Shown: piece after piece, positions 25,706-35,084 of the stretch
Position numbering within the stretch: position 1 is the first letter of the stretch
Layout: each line of letters begins with the position of its first letter
NCBI GenBank assembly: GCA_045649025.1
Contig: JAZRPB010000026.1
Span: 1-48,133 of the forward strand
Direction of reading: 5' to 3'
Source of the DNA: Ornithomonoglobus_A sp045649025
GTDB lineage: Bacteria > Bacillota > Clostridia > UBA1381
Length of the DNA stretch: 48,133 bases
The notes under the pieces: model-generated
Database searches by the model: none
Seen by the model: the letters and a program-made list of their open reading frames with translations, nothing else
Told to the model about the DNA's origin: nothing
Made by a program: the position numbers and the translations under genes

Positions 25706-26344
25706 TTATTTTGTGCCAAAAATTCTGTCGCCCGCATCGCCAAGTCCTGGAACAATATAGCCATGCTCATTTAACTTTTTATCAACCACACCGCAATACA
25801 CCTTAATATCAGGGTGTGCCTCGCATAATGTTTTAATGCCTTCTGGTGCGGCTATTATGCACATAAACTTAATTTCCTTTGCTCCGCTTTCTTTTAAGAA
25901 ATCAACTGCTGCAACAGCACTACCTCCCGTTGCAAGCATTGGGTCGAGCAAAATAACTTCTCTTTCCTCTATTTGTTGAGGTACTTTAAAGTAATACTTA
26001 ACAGGCTCCAGTGTTTCTTCATTTCTAAACAATCCAATATGTCCAACCTTTGCTGACGGTAACAGTGAAAGAATACCATTTACCATACCAAGGCCTGCTC
26101 TTAATATGGGTACAATAGTAAGCTTTTTTCCGTCTATTGTTTTAGAGAGCGTTTTACAAAGTGGTGTTTCAACCTCTTTATCGCATAGTGGCAAATCTCT
26201 TGTTGCTTCGTATGCAATTAATATTGCAATTTCTTCAATAAGCTCCCGAAATTGCTTTGAGCCTGTGTTTTTATCGCGAAGTATTGTAATCTTATGTTGA
26301 ATGAGCGGATGCGACATAACCATTAAGTTATTATAGTTTACCAT
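25706..26344 (-). CDS. upp: Uracil phosphoribosyltransferase
   Basis: 212 residues, the normal length. VMSHPLIQHKITILRDKNTG at the start and the PRPP loop LLDPMLATGGSAVAAVD are diagnostic, and the C-terminal segment GLGDAGDRIFGTK binds uracil. It converts uracil and PRPP to UMP. AGGAGG lies about 9 bp before the ATG at 26344. It is the first gene of upp-uraA, with a promoter at 26386. The leader of about 35 nt is too short for a PyrR attenuator. Confidence 0.96.
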   Translation of the reverse strand: MVNYNNLMVMSHPLIQHKITILRDKNTGSKQFRELIEEIAILIAYEATRDLPLCDKEVETPLCKTLSKTIDGKKLTIVPILRAGLGMVNGILSLLPSAKVGHIGLFRNEETLEPVKYYFKVPQQIEEREVILLDPMLATGGSAVAAVDFLKESGAKEIKFMCIIAAPEGIKTLCEAHPDIKVYCGVVDKKLNEHGYIVPGLGDAGDRIFGTK

Positions 26345-26385
26345 ACTGGTTTCCTCCTGTGAATAGTATTAACTAACTATTTTAC

Positions 26386-26414
26386 ATTGTATCATAAAAA
26401 AATACATATTTCAA
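26386..26414 (-). promoter_or_regulatory. Sigma-A promoter of upp-uraA, abutting repeat copy A
   Basis: On the minus strand, TTGAAA (26409-26414), a 17-bp spacer and TACAAT (26386-26391). The -35 box begins on the base next to the end of repeat copy A. Confidence 0.72.
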
Positions 26415-26460
26415 TAGGAAATTACAACTTAAAAGTAGTAATTTCCTAAAAGATAAAAAT
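26415..26460 (+). repeat. Copy A of the hairpin repeat family (46-bp partial copy)
   Basis: It contains an 11-bp inverted repeat TAGGAAATTAC / GTAATTTCCTA (26415-26425 and 26438-26448), followed by AAAGATAAAAA. It is almost identical to the 3' parts of copies B and C but lacks their 5' 60 bp. It sits between the aldolase terminator and the upp promoter. Confidence 0.85.
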
Positions 26461-26489
26461 AAAGACGAAACACCTCCGTTTTCGTCTTT
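26461..26489 (-). terminator. Intrinsic terminator of fba
   Basis: AAAGACGAAA (26461-26470) pairs with TTTCGTCTTT (26480-26489). On the minus strand the T-run is supplied by the A-rich end of repeat copy A. Confidence 0.82.
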
Positions 26490-26500
26490 ATTTTTATCTA

Positions 26501-27445
26501 TTATTTTAAATGTTTTGCAACTTCTTCTGCCACAAGCTTTGTCAGCAACTCAATGTCGTATTGTGATGTAATAGGCTTATTAATAACACCAACTGTACCT
26601 GTGCTGCCAAATAGCTCTAGCTTCTTTAATGTTTCCTGCTTAACTGCCTCAACTGCTGCAGGAATAAGGTCGATAATACCTTTATTCATATCAGAAAATT
26701 TCTTAAATTCTGCTTCAACAGCAGCAACATTAATATCTGTAAAGATATTAACCTTACTTATACCCTCTTGAATAGCTTGCCTAAAGTCATTATCTGTAAG
26801 ACCTGAACCGCCATGAAGCACAAGCGGAACATCAACTGTTTTTGCAATTGTTCTTATTCTTTCAAAATCAAGTTTTGGTGGAAGCTTATATGCTCCGTGA
26901 GCATTACCTACTGCGATAGCCAATGCATCAACACCTGTTTTTTCAACAAAATCCTTTGCCATTTTTGGATCTGTGAAGAACGCTGACGGATCAGCAAGAT
27001 GCGAGCTACCCTCTGCAGAGCCCTCGTTATCGCCAACGTGACCTAATTCACCCTCGATTGTTGCACCATATGAATGTGCAATATCAGCCATTTCCTTAAC
27101 CTTGCGTACATTATCCTCATATGAGTCTGTTGAACAGTCGTACATAACAGAGGTAAAACCAAGCTCTAACGCTTTAATACAAGTATCGTATGTAAGACCA
27201 TGGTCGAGATGTACAACAACAGGAACAGATGCTTTTTTAGCCATTGGAATTAAGTAGTATGACACTTCTTCCAACGGACCATATGGTAATAAAACCTCTG
27301 CCGTACCCATAATAACGGGTGACCTGCTTGCTTCCGCCGCATTAATTATTCCACGTGCCAATTCAAGATTTACTGCATTAAAAAGACCTACTGCATATTT
27401 ATTCTTTTTTGCTGGTCTTAAAACATCGTTCATATTAACTAACAT
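26501..27445 (-). CDS. fba: Class II fructose-bisphosphate aldolase
   Basis: 314 residues from the ATG at 27445 (MLVNMNDVLRPAKKNKYAVG), which has AGGAG about 8 bp upstream; the frame is open 7 codons further. Metal ligands and active-site segments are visible: VVVHLDHGLTYD, IEGELGHVGDNEGS, AIAVGNAHGAYK and PLVLHGGSGLTD. It cleaves or forms fructose 1,6-bisphosphate in glycolysis and gluconeogenesis. A tagatose-bisphosphate aldolase is the alternative within the family, but the monocistronic housekeeping setting favours FBA. It has its own promoter (27490) and terminator (26461). Confidence 0.93.
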   Translation of the reverse strand: MLVNMNDVLRPAKKNKYAVGLFNAVNLELARGIINAAEASRSPVIMGTAEVLLPYGPLEEVSYYLIPMAKKASVPVVVHLDHGLTYDTCIKALELGFTSVMYDCSTDSYEDNVRKVKEMADIAHSYGATIEGELGHVGDNEGSAEGSSHLADPSAFFTDPKMAKDFVEKTGVDALAIAVGNAHGAYKLPPKLDFERIRTIAKTVDVPLVLHGGSGLTDNDFRQAIQEGISKVNIFTDINVAAVEAEFKKFSDMNKGIIDLIPAAVEAVKQETLKKLELFGSTGTVGVINKPITSQYDIELLTKLVAEEVAKHLK

Positions 27446-27489
27446 AGCTTCATCTCCTAATACCAAAATAATTTATTATCATACTTTGT

Positions 27490-27518
27490 ATTATACACCA
27501 TATAACAGTCAAAGTCAA
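27490..27518 (-). promoter_or_regulatory. Sigma-A promoter of fba
   Basis: On the minus strand, TTGACT (27513-27518), a 17-bp spacer and TATAAT (27490-27495). The leader to fba is about 40 nt. The rest of the 333-bp gap up to nifJ holds repeat copy B and the nifJ terminator; 27519-27623 shows nothing recognisable. Confidence 0.8.
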
Positions 27519-27623
27519 TAGTTTAAAACAAAAAAATGCCAAAAAAAGCAAAAAACTTCCAAAAAATACATTATCGGTTTTTCCTTTAGCACACCATCCT
27601 TATATTTCATAGTTTACAGACAT

Positions 27624-27733
27624 AAAAAGTCACTATTGTGACTATCGCTTACGCAGCTCACTTCCATAGGTACACTTTTTTGTAATTTAGGAAATTACAA
27701 CTTAAAAGTAGTAACTTCCTAAAAGATAAAAAA
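27624..27733 (+). repeat. Copy B of the hairpin repeat family (full length)
   Basis: About 110 bp. It has a short hairpin AGTCAC-TATT-GTGACT at the left end, a central AGCTCACTTCCATAGGTA block and an A-run/T-run pair. It ends with the imperfect inverted repeat TAGGAAATTAC / GTAACTTCCTA, then AAAGATAAAAA. It aligns end to end with copy C at 35085 with only about ten differences. It lies between fba and nifJ and touches the nifJ terminator. Confidence 0.85.
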
Positions 27734-27768
27734 GCAACAGACTCTGTTTAACAAAGTCTGCCGCTTTT
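27728..27768 (-). terminator. Intrinsic terminator of nifJ
   Basis: AAAAAGC with CAGACT on the left pairs with AGTCTG and GCTTTTT on the right, with a small internal mismatch. The T-run on the minus strand comes from the A-rich end of repeat copy B. It lies just beyond the nifJ stop at 27779. Confidence 0.8.
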
Positions 27769-27778
27769 ATATATTTTA

Positions 27779-30700
27779 TTATTCAGCTAATTTAACAAGC
27801 TTTGCATACTTTTCTTCTGCATTCTTTTTAGCCTTTTCGAATAATTCCTTTGCTCTGTCAGGATTTGAACGAGCAAGTGAGTTGTAACGAACTTCACCCA
27901 TTAAGAATTCTTCATAGTCAGTCTTTGGAGCTTTAGAATCAAGCTGGAACGGATTTAGACCTTCATTAGCACGTCTTGGGTCAAATCTGAATAAGTGCCA
28001 ATAACCTGCCTCAACTGCCTTCTTTTCTTCTGTTTGTGCAATTGACATACCGCCCTTGATACCATGGTTGATACATGGAGCGTAAGCGATAATAAGTGAT
28101 GGGCCGTGATAGCTTTCTGCTTCAATCATAGCCTTTAAGCATTGGTTCTGGTCTGCACCCTGTGCAATTTGAGCAACGTATACATAACCGTACGACATAG
28201 CAATTGCTGCAAGGTCCTTCTTCTTAACCTCTTTACCTGCTGCTGCAAATTGTGCAATAGCACCTGTTGGTGTAGCCTTTGAAGATTGACCGCCTGTGTT
28301 AGAATAAACCTCTGTATCAAATACAAGTACGTTGATATCCTCACCCGATGCAAGTGCATGGTCAAGACCGCCGAAGCCTATATCGTAAGCCCAACCGTCA
28401 CCACCAAATATCCAGCAAGACTTTTTAGCAAGATATTCTTTATCTGCCAATACGTTCTTTGCATCTTCGCTGTTTATATTTGAAATAGCCTTTATTAATT
28501 CATCAGCTGCTACTCTGTTTGCAGCACCGTCGTTTACAGTGTCCATAAACTTGTCGAATGCTGGCTTAACATCTGCGTTTTCTTCTGCAATCTTTGTAAG
28601 CTTTTCAATGTTCTTCTTTCTCATTGTATCTTGTGCTATGAACATACCGTAACCAAATTCGGCATTATCCTCGAACAATGAGTTAGCCCATGCAACACCG
28701 TAACCTTTTTCATCTAATGTGTATGGTGTTGACGGACATGAACCACCCCAGATTGATGAACAGCCTGTTGCATTTGCAAGCATCATTCTGTCACCAAACA
28801 GTTGAGTAACAAGTTTAGCATATGGTGTTTCACCACAGCCTGCACAAGCACCTGAAAATTCAAGATATGGCTTTCTAAATTGTGAGCCCTTAACTGTTGA
28901 AGCCTTAAACTTTTCAGTAACCTCTGTCTTTTGAGGTAGTGTTACTGCATAATCGAAGCCCTTTTGTTCGTCAAGTTGAGTTTCAAGTGGCTTCATAACA
29001 AGTGTTGGAGCCTTTGCATTCATTGGACATACGTTAGCACAGCTTCCGCAGCCTGTACAGTCCATAACTGAAATTGCCATTGTGTAGTAGAAGCCGTCAA
29101 GCTGTTTAAGAGCTGTGTATTTAATTCCTTCAGGAGCATTCTTAAGCTCTTCTTCTGTAAGAACAACAGGTCTTATACAAGCGTGAGGACATACATAAGC
29201 ACAGTTACCGCATTGGATACAAGTATCCTTATTCCATTCAGGAACGTCTATAGCAATACCTCTCTTTTCAAATGCAGCTGAACCAAGCGGAACTTGTCCT
29301 GTAACATATGGTTTAAATGCAGAAACAGGAAGCTTTGCACCGTTAAATCTGCTGATTGGAACAAGAATGTTGTTAACATAATCTATTAACTCACCCTCGC
29401 CCTCGTGAACAACACCAAGAACCTCATCTTTAGCATCCTTCCAGCTTGCAGGAACTTCAATCTTAACAACATTATTCGCACCTGCATCAATAGCATCGTG
29501 ATTCATCTTAACAATCGCATCACCCTTCTTTGAGTATGAAGCAGTTGCTGCATCCTTCATATACTTAATAGCATCTTCTTCAGGAATGATGTTTGCAAGT
29601 TTAAAGAATGCTGATTGTAGAACTGTGTTAATTCTGTTGCCAAGACCAATTTCCTTACCAATCTTAACACCGTCTATTGTGTAGAATTGAATGTTGTTTT
29701 CAGCAATATATCTCTTAACCTGTCCAGGTAGGTGTTCTTCTAATTCATCCATATTCCATGAGCAGTTAAGCAAGAATACACCATTAGGCTTAATGTCTTG
29801 TACCATATCATATACTCTTACATATGAAGCCTTATGACAAGCAACAAAGTCTGCCTTTGAGATTAGATATGTTGATGTGATTTTGGGGTTACCGAAACGT
29901 AGATGTGAACATGTTAAACCACCAGACTTCTTTGAGTCGTAGTCGAAATATGCCTGTACGTTCATATCTGTGTGGTCACCTATAATCTTAACCGAGTTCT
30001 TGTTAGCACCAACTGTACCGTCTGCACCAAGTCCCCAGAATTTACAGCTTGTGATACCTGCAGGAGTTGTGTCGGGGTTTTCATCAAGCGGAAGTGAAAG
30101 ACCTGTAACGTCGTCTTCTATACCAACTGTAAAGTGCTTCTTTGTCTTATTTTTGAATGCTGCCACAATACAAGCAGGAGTAGTATCCTTTGAAGCAAGT
30201 CCGTAACGACCTGCCATAACAGGAACATTTGCAAATTCAGTTTCTTGAAGCGCTGCAACAACATCAAGGTATAGAGGTTCGCCGCAAGCACCAGGCTCCT
30301 TTGTTCTGTCCATAACTGTGATTTGCTTAACAGTCTTTGGCATAGCCTTTGCAAGATGCTCAATTGAGAATGGTCTGTATAATCTTACCTTAATCATACC
30401 AACCTTTTCACCCTTGGCATTTAGATAATCAACAGTTTCCTGAATTGTATCTGTGGCAGAGCCCATAGCTATGATTACGTGTTCAGCATCAGCTGCACCA
30501 TAATAGTTAAATAGCTTATAGTCTGTGCCAATCTTCGCATTTACTTTATTCATATATTCTTCAACTACTGCAGGAAGTGCATTGTAATATTCGTTGCAAG
30601 CTTCTCTTGCCTGGAAGAATACGTCACCATTTTGAGCTGTACCTCTTTGTGCAGGGTGTTCAGGGTTAAGTGAACCGCGTCTGAAATCATTTATAGCGTC

Positions 30701-31291
30701 CCAATCAACCATATCTGCCAAATCAGCATAATCCCAACAAGCAACCTTTTGATATTCATGAGATGTTCTAAAACCATCAAAGAAATGTAAGAAAGGAACT
30801 CTGCCCTTTATTGTTGCCATATGTGCAACTGCACCAAGGTCCATTGCTTCTTGCGGGTTTGTTGATGCAAGCATAGCAAAACCTGTTTGACGGCAAGCCA
30901 TAACGTCTTGGTGGTCGCCAAAGATTGACAGTGCGTGTGATGCAAGCGTTCTTGCTGAAACGTTAAATACGCAGGGAAGCATTTCTCCTGCTATCTTGTA
31001 CATATTAGGAATCATCAGAAGTAAACCTTGTGAAGCAGTATATGTTGTTGTTAGTGCGCCTCCTGTTAATGAGCCGTGAACTGTACCTGCTGCACCTGCC
31101 TCTGATTGCATTTCCACAACCTTAACAGTTTGTCCGAAAATATTTTTCATACCTGAAGCTGCCCACTTATCGGTAACTTCTGCCATAGTTGAGGATGGTG
31201 TGATAGGATAGATGGCTGCAACGTCTGTAAACGCATATGATGCATATGCTGCAGCGTTATTTCCATCCATTGTTTTCATTTTTCTTGCCAT
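27779..31291 (-). CDS. nifJ: Pyruvate:ferredoxin (flavodoxin) oxidoreductase
   Basis: 1170 residues, the length of the single-chain enzyme. In order: pyrimidine-binding domain (YPITPSSTMAEVTDKWA), gamma-type domain, CoA-binding domain, two [4Fe-4S] ferredoxin motifs (CIQCGNCAYVCPHACIRP and CTGCGSCANVCPMNA, about 690-760), and the TPP domain. The TPP domain has CAGCGETPYAKL, GGDGWAYDIGFGGLDH and TEVYSNTGGQSSKATP. It oxidises pyruvate to acetyl-CoA and CO2 and reduces ferredoxin, the central energy step of clostridial fermentation. The electrons can go to the [FeFe]-hydrogenase matured by HydG/HydF (43582). GGAGGAG precedes the ATG. It is monocistronic with its own promoter and terminator. Confidence 0.97.
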   Translation of the reverse strand: MARKMKTMDGNNAAAYASYAFTDVAAIYPITPSSTMAEVTDKWAASGMKNIFGQTVKVVEMQSEAGAAGTVHGSLTGGALTTTYTASQGLLLMIPNMYKIAGEMLPCVFNVSARTLASHALSIFGDHQDVMACRQTGFAMLASTNPQEAMDLGAVAHMATIKGRVPFLHFFDGFRTSHEYQKVACWDYADLADMVDWDAINDFRRGSLNPEHPAQRGTAQNGDVFFQAREACNEYYNALPAVVEEYMNKVNAKIGTDYKLFNYYGAADAEHVIIAMGSATDTIQETVDYLNAKGEKVGMIKVRLYRPFSIEHLAKAMPKTVKQITVMDRTKEPGACGEPLYLDVVAALQETEFANVPVMAGRYGLASKDTTPACIVAAFKNKTKKHFTVGIEDDVTGLSLPLDENPDTTPAGITSCKFWGLGADGTVGANKNSVKIIGDHTDMNVQAYFDYDSKKSGGLTCSHLRFGNPKITSTYLISKADFVACHKASYVRVYDMVQDIKPNGVFLLNCSWNMDELEEHLPGQVKRYIAENNIQFYTIDGVKIGKEIGLGNRINTVLQSAFFKLANIIPEEDAIKYMKDAATASYSKKGDAIVKMNHDAIDAGANNVVKIEVPASWKDAKDEVLGVVHEGEGELIDYVNNILVPISRFNGAKLPVSAFKPYVTGQVPLGSAAFEKRGIAIDVPEWNKDTCIQCGNCAYVCPHACIRPVVLTEEELKNAPEGIKYTALKQLDGFYYTMAISVMDCTGCGSCANVCPMNAKAPTLVMKPLETQLDEQKGFDYAVTLPQKTEVTEKFKASTVKGSQFRKPYLEFSGACAGCGETPYAKLVTQLFGDRMMLANATGCSSIWGGSCPSTPYTLDEKGYGVAWANSLFEDNAEFGYGMFIAQDTMRKKNIEKLTKIAEENADVKPAFDKFMDTVNDGAANRVAADELIKAISNINSEDAKNVLADKEYLAKKSCWIFGGDGWAYDIGFGGLDHALASGEDINVLVFDTEVYSNTGGQSSKATPTGAIAQFAAAGKEVKKKDLAAIAMSYGYVYVAQIAQGADQNQCLKAMIEAESYHGPSLIIAYAPCINHGIKGGMSIAQTEEKKAVEAGYWHLFRFDPRRANEGLNPFQLDSKAPKTDYEEFLMGEVRYNSLARSNPDRAKELFEKAKKNAEEKYAKLVKLAE

Positions 31292-31368
31292 TGGAAATCT
31301 CCTCCAAAAATTTATTTTTTATATAAATACAAACACCCTTATGTGCCTATATATAATACACTGTTCTA

Positions 31369-31397
31369 ATAATACCACTTTTCAATTGAAAAATCAA
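31369..31397 (-). promoter_or_regulatory. Sigma-A promoter of nifJ
   Basis: On the minus strand, TTGATT (31392-31397), a 17-bp spacer and TATTAT (31369-31374). The leader to nifJ is about 75 nt. Confidence 0.68.
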
Positions 31398-31505
31398 GTA
31401 GAAATTTGTTATTTTTTAAGAAAAAAAAGTATATTTCTTATTTTTTTATTTCTTCTTGAAATATATAGATATATTTTATCATAAAAAGGGGAATTGTTCG
31501 CAAGA

Positions 31506-32780
31506 TTACATCTCACAAAGCTTTTCCAGACTTGCGAGTTTAACACTTGTTACAAACACTTCGCAAGCCTTTTGGAGCTCTTCAACAGGTGGTAGAGACG
31601 GTGCAATTCTGATGTTTGAATCTTTGGGGTCCTTTCCGTATGGATATGTAGCACCTGCTCCCGTCATAACAACGCCTGCTTCCTTACAAAGAGCAACTGT
31701 TCTTTTTGCACAGCCTTCAAGAGTATTAAACGATACAAAGTATCCGCCCTTTGGCTCTGTCCAGTCAGCAATACCCAAACCGTCGAGCGATTCCTTAAGA
31801 CTTTTTGCAACAATCTCAAATTTTGGTCTTAAGAGGTCTGCATGCTTCATCATAATATCCTTTATGCCCTGATAGCTGCCAAAGAATTTAACGTGACGCA
31901 TTTGGTTTATCTTATCGTGACCTATAGTCTGGAATGAAACAAGTTTCTTTATTGAATCTATATTAGCCTTTGATGATGCCATTGCAGCAACACCGCTTCC
32001 TGGCCATGTAATTTTTGATGTTGATGTAAACACATACGGCATATCGGCATTACCTGCTTTTTCACACTCATCAAGAATATTTAAAATTTTATCTTGGTCA
32101 TTCTTATAAATATGATGCTCGCAATATGCATTATCCCAGAAAAGTCTAAAATCTTTTGCTTTGCATTTTAAGCCTGCAATTCTCTTTACAACCTCATCTG
32201 AAAAAGAAATACCCGTTGGATTAGAGTATTTTGGAACACACCACATACCCTTTACTGCCTCATCCTTTACAAGCTCCTCAACAATATCCATATCAGGACC
32301 CTCGTTTGTCATAGGAACGTTAATCATTTCTATACCAAAGCTTTCAGTTATTGCAAAGTGACGGTCATATCCAGGAACTGGACACAGGAACTTAACCTTA
32401 TCGAGCTTACCCCATGGTGTGTTACCTAAAATGCCGTGTGTAACAGCCTTTGAAACTGTATCATACATAATGTTAAGTGTTGAGTTACCGAACACAATAA
32501 CATTTTCAGGCTTTGTTTCGAGCATTTGTGCCATCATTTCCTTACACTCATTAATACCATCCACAATGCCATAATTTCTTATATCACCATGCATTGAATT
32601 TACAACATCGTCACGTGTTAGAACGTCTAACATTCCGTTTGATAATTCAAGCTGTTCCGATGACGGCTTTCCTCTCGACATATCAAGCTTAAGCCCCAAT
32701 TCCTTAAGCTCGTTGTATTTTTTTAATACAACCTCTTTTTGTGCAATAAGCTCTTCTTTACTCATTTTTGTATAATTCAT
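31506..32780 (-). CDS. Class I aminotransferase, aspartate/alanine-type (MocR-like Pfam group)
   Basis: 424 residues from the ATG at 32780 (MNYTKMSKEELIAQKE); the frame is open 12 codons further, but AAAGGA lies between. It has SRGKPSSEQLELSNGML near the N-terminus, the PLP lysine in STSKITWPGSG, and FWDNAYCEHH before it. This is the fold-type I group often annotated as aspartate or aromatic aminotransferase in Clostridia. The amino donor cannot be read from the sequence. It follows ligA by 45 bp on the same strand and is probably co-transcribed. No convincing terminator is visible between its stop and the nifJ promoter. Confidence 0.86.
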   Translation of the reverse strand: MNYTKMSKEELIAQKEVVLKKYNELKELGLKLDMSRGKPSSEQLELSNGMLDVLTRDDVVNSMHGDIRNYGIVDGINECKEMMAQMLETKPENVIVFGNSTLNIMYDTVSKAVTHGILGNTPWGKLDKVKFLCPVPGYDRHFAITESFGIEMINVPMTNEGPDMDIVEELVKDEAVKGMWCVPKYSNPTGISFSDEVVKRIAGLKCKAKDFRLFWDNAYCEHHIYKNDQDKILNILDECEKAGNADMPYVFTSTSKITWPGSGVAAMASSKANIDSIKKLVSFQTIGHDKINQMRHVKFFGSYQGIKDIMMKHADLLRPKFEIVAKSLKESLDGLGIADWTEPKGGYFVSFNTLEGCAKRTVALCKEAGVVMTGAGATYPYGKDPKDSNIRIAPSLPPVEELQKACEVFVTSVKLASLEKLCEM

Positions 32781-32825
32781 AATTACATCATATCCTTTCC
32801 GTGTCGTAAGACACAATAACTTCTA

Positions 32826-34811
32826 TTATTTAATCATTTCTTCAAACTCATCCTCTGTTATAATCTTAACACCAAGGGCTTGAGCTTTTTCCAACTTACT
32901 TCCTGCTTCTGCACCGGCTAGAACATAGTCGGTCTTTTTTGAAACTGATGATGAGGTTTTGCCGCCAAGACTTTCAATAATTTGCGACGCCTCATTTCGT
33001 TTATATTTATTTAGTGTCCCCGTAAGAACAAACACTTTACCGTCAAATTTATTGTCAGTAATAGTTACTTCACTATCATCAACACAATTTACACCTGCAG
33101 CTGTAAGCCTATTAATATACTCTCTGTTTTGAGGCTCTCTAAAATAATCAACAACAGCCTGTGCCATTATTTGACCTATATCATCAACCTCGCAAAGAGT
33201 TTGTACATCTGCATTCATAAGACATTCAAGCGTTTTACATTTTTTAGATAAGAGCTTTGCACCCTTTTCGCCTATGTGACGAATACCTAAAGCATTTATA
33301 AGCCGATATAGCGGATTTGTTTTTGACTTTTCAATCTCCAAAACAAGCTTTGCGGCACTTTTTTCGCCAAGCTTATCCATTTTAGAAATCTCTTCTGCTT
33401 TAATATAATATAAATCTGCTGCTGTTTGTATAAGCTCCTTTTGAAGCATTTGTTCAATTATTGACGGCCCTAAACCATCTATATCCATTGCGTTTCTTGA
33501 AACGAAATGAATTATATTTCTCATTCTCTGTGCCGGGCAATTAACACCCGTGCATCTGTATGCCGCCTCACCGTCTTCACGTATTACTGCACCACCACAT
33601 TCAGGACACACATCAGGAATTTTAAACGGCTTTTCATTGCCGTTTCTTTCCTCTTTAATAACTTCAACAACCGCAGGAATTATATCCCCTGCCTTTTGTA
33701 TTACCACAGTGTCGCCTATTCTTATATCCTTTTCATCGATATAATCCTGATTATGCAGTGTTGCTCTTGAAACATTTGAGCCTGCAATTCTTACAGTATT
33801 AAGAATGGCAAGCGGCGTTAAAACACCTGTTCTTCCAACCTGTATCCGAATATCCTCTATTTTTGTTTTTTGTTGCTCTGCAGGATATTTATATGCAATC
33901 GCCCATCTGGGAAACTTTGCGGTTGAGCCTAATTCCTCGCGTGCTTTAAAGTTATTTACCTTTATTACCGCACCATCTATATCAAAATACAAGTCACCGC
34001 GTGATGCACCAATTTTTTCAATCTCACTAAAGGCTTCATCAACATTTTTAAAGGTTTTATTGTTCATAATCGTTTTAAAGCCCTGTTCCTTTAAAAACCT
34101 TAATCCGTCGATATGGTTTGTTATTTCCACACCCTCAACCTGTTGGATATTAAACACAAAAATATCAAGTCCACGCTTTGCGGCAATTTTGGGGTCGAGC
34201 TGTCTTAAAGAGCCTGCCGCTGCATTTCTTGGATTTGCAAACAACGGCTCATCAATATCCTCTAAATACTGATTTATTTTTTCAAAATTATCTCTTGAAA
34301 GAAACACCTCGCCACGCACTTCAAGATATGGTATTTTATCCTTTAATTTCAAAGGAATTGTTCTTATGGTTTTTATGTTTTCGGAAACATCCTCACCAAC
34401 AAGACCATCGCCTCTTGTTGAGCCTCGAACAAACTCACCGTCTATATATTCAAGCGACACAGAAAGACCGTCTATTTTATGCTCAACCACATATTCAACA
34501 TTCGGAACAACTGCCTTAACACGCTTTTCAAAATCAGCAATTTCAGATTTTGAAAATGCTTTTTTCAGGCTTTCCATTGGCACACTGTGTTCCACTGCAC
34601 CAAATGCCGACACAGCCTCGCCGCCTACTCTTGCAGTGGGTGAATTGGCTTTTTTATATTGAGGATACTCCTCTTCAAGCTTTTCAAGTTCTAATAGCAT
34701 TTTATCGAACTCAAAGTCTGATATTTCAGGACTATCTTCAACATAATATTTGTGATTATGATAGTTTAGCTTTTGGGTAAGCTCATCTATCTTTTTTTGA
34801 ATTTCACTCAT
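32826..34811 (-). CDS. ligA: NAD-dependent DNA ligase
   Basis: 661 residues from the ATG at 34811 (MSEIQKKIDELTQKL), preceded by GAGG with a 6-bp gap. All LigA parts are present: the Ia domain (YYVEDSPEISDFEFDKML), the adenylation lysine in EHKIDGLSVSL, the OB fold, and a four-cysteine zinc finger (CPECGG and CTGVNCPAQ, about 400-425). Helix-hairpin-helix repeats and a C-terminal BRCT domain (VFVLTGTLNKYKRNEA) follow. It seals nicks using NAD+ in replication and repair. Its promoter is at 34897. Confidence 0.97.
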   Translation of the reverse strand: MSEIQKKIDELTQKLNYHNHKYYVEDSPEISDFEFDKMLLELEKLEEEYPQYKKANSPTARVGGEAVSAFGAVEHSVPMESLKKAFSKSEIADFEKRVKAVVPNVEYVVEHKIDGLSVSLEYIDGEFVRGSTRGDGLVGEDVSENIKTIRTIPLKLKDKIPYLEVRGEVFLSRDNFEKINQYLEDIDEPLFANPRNAAAGSLRQLDPKIAAKRGLDIFVFNIQQVEGVEITNHIDGLRFLKEQGFKTIMNNKTFKNVDEAFSEIEKIGASRGDLYFDIDGAVIKVNNFKAREELGSTAKFPRWAIAYKYPAEQQKTKIEDIRIQVGRTGVLTPLAILNTVRIAGSNVSRATLHNQDYIDEKDIRIGDTVVIQKAGDIIPAVVEVIKEERNGNEKPFKIPDVCPECGGAVIREDGEAAYRCTGVNCPAQRMRNIIHFVSRNAMDIDGLGPSIIEQMLQKELIQTAADLYYIKAEEISKMDKLGEKSAAKLVLEIEKSKTNPLYRLINALGIRHIGEKGAKLLSKKCKTLECLMNADVQTLCEVDDIGQIMAQAVVDYFREPQNREYINRLTAAGVNCVDDSEVTITDNKFDGKVFVLTGTLNKYKRNEASQIIESLGGKTSSSVSKKTDYVLAGAEAGSKLEKAQALGVKIITEDEFEEMIK

Positions 34812-34896
34812 ATAATACCTCACATCACTTTGGTTATTATTTTTACTTATTTAACAAGTATAATATTGTAAAATAAGACAACAATACCCATTCTGT

Positions 34897-34925
34897 ATTA
34901 TAGCATTTAACAGCCTGTTTGTCAA
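34897..34925 (-). promoter_or_regulatory. Sigma-A promoter of ligA
   Basis: On the minus strand, TTGACA (34920-34925), a 17-bp spacer and TATAAT (34897-34902), both consensus. The leader to ligA is about 80 nt. In the 404-bp gap to htpG, 34926-35020 shows nothing recognisable. Confidence 0.85.
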
Positions 34926-35023
34926 CGCATCATTCACAATTTTTACATTATATATATTTATTTTTTTAATTTTTACTATCATATAATTATTTTTAACAAA
35001 TAGTTTACAATTGCGTGGCAGTT

Positions 35024-35032
35024 TGTGGATAA
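35024..35032 (-). promoter_or_regulatory. Single perfect DnaA-box sequence upstream of htpG
   Basis: TGTGGATAA here is the exact complement of the consensus DnaA box TTATCCACA. It lies 7 bp before the htpG -35 hexamer. A lone box can occur by chance, so a regulatory role is only a suggestion. Confidence 0.4.
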
Positions 35033-35039
35033 ATACGTG

Positions 35040-35068
35040 TTGACAAACACAAATTTTGGTATTATAAT
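35040..35068 (+). promoter_or_regulatory. Sigma-A promoter of htpG
   Basis: TTGACA (35040-35045), a 17-bp spacer and TATAAT (35063-35068), both consensus. Transcription should begin near 35075, so repeat copy C (35085-35195) lies wholly within the untranslated leader. Confidence 0.85.
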
Positions 35069-35084
35069 ATCATTTGGAATTATT

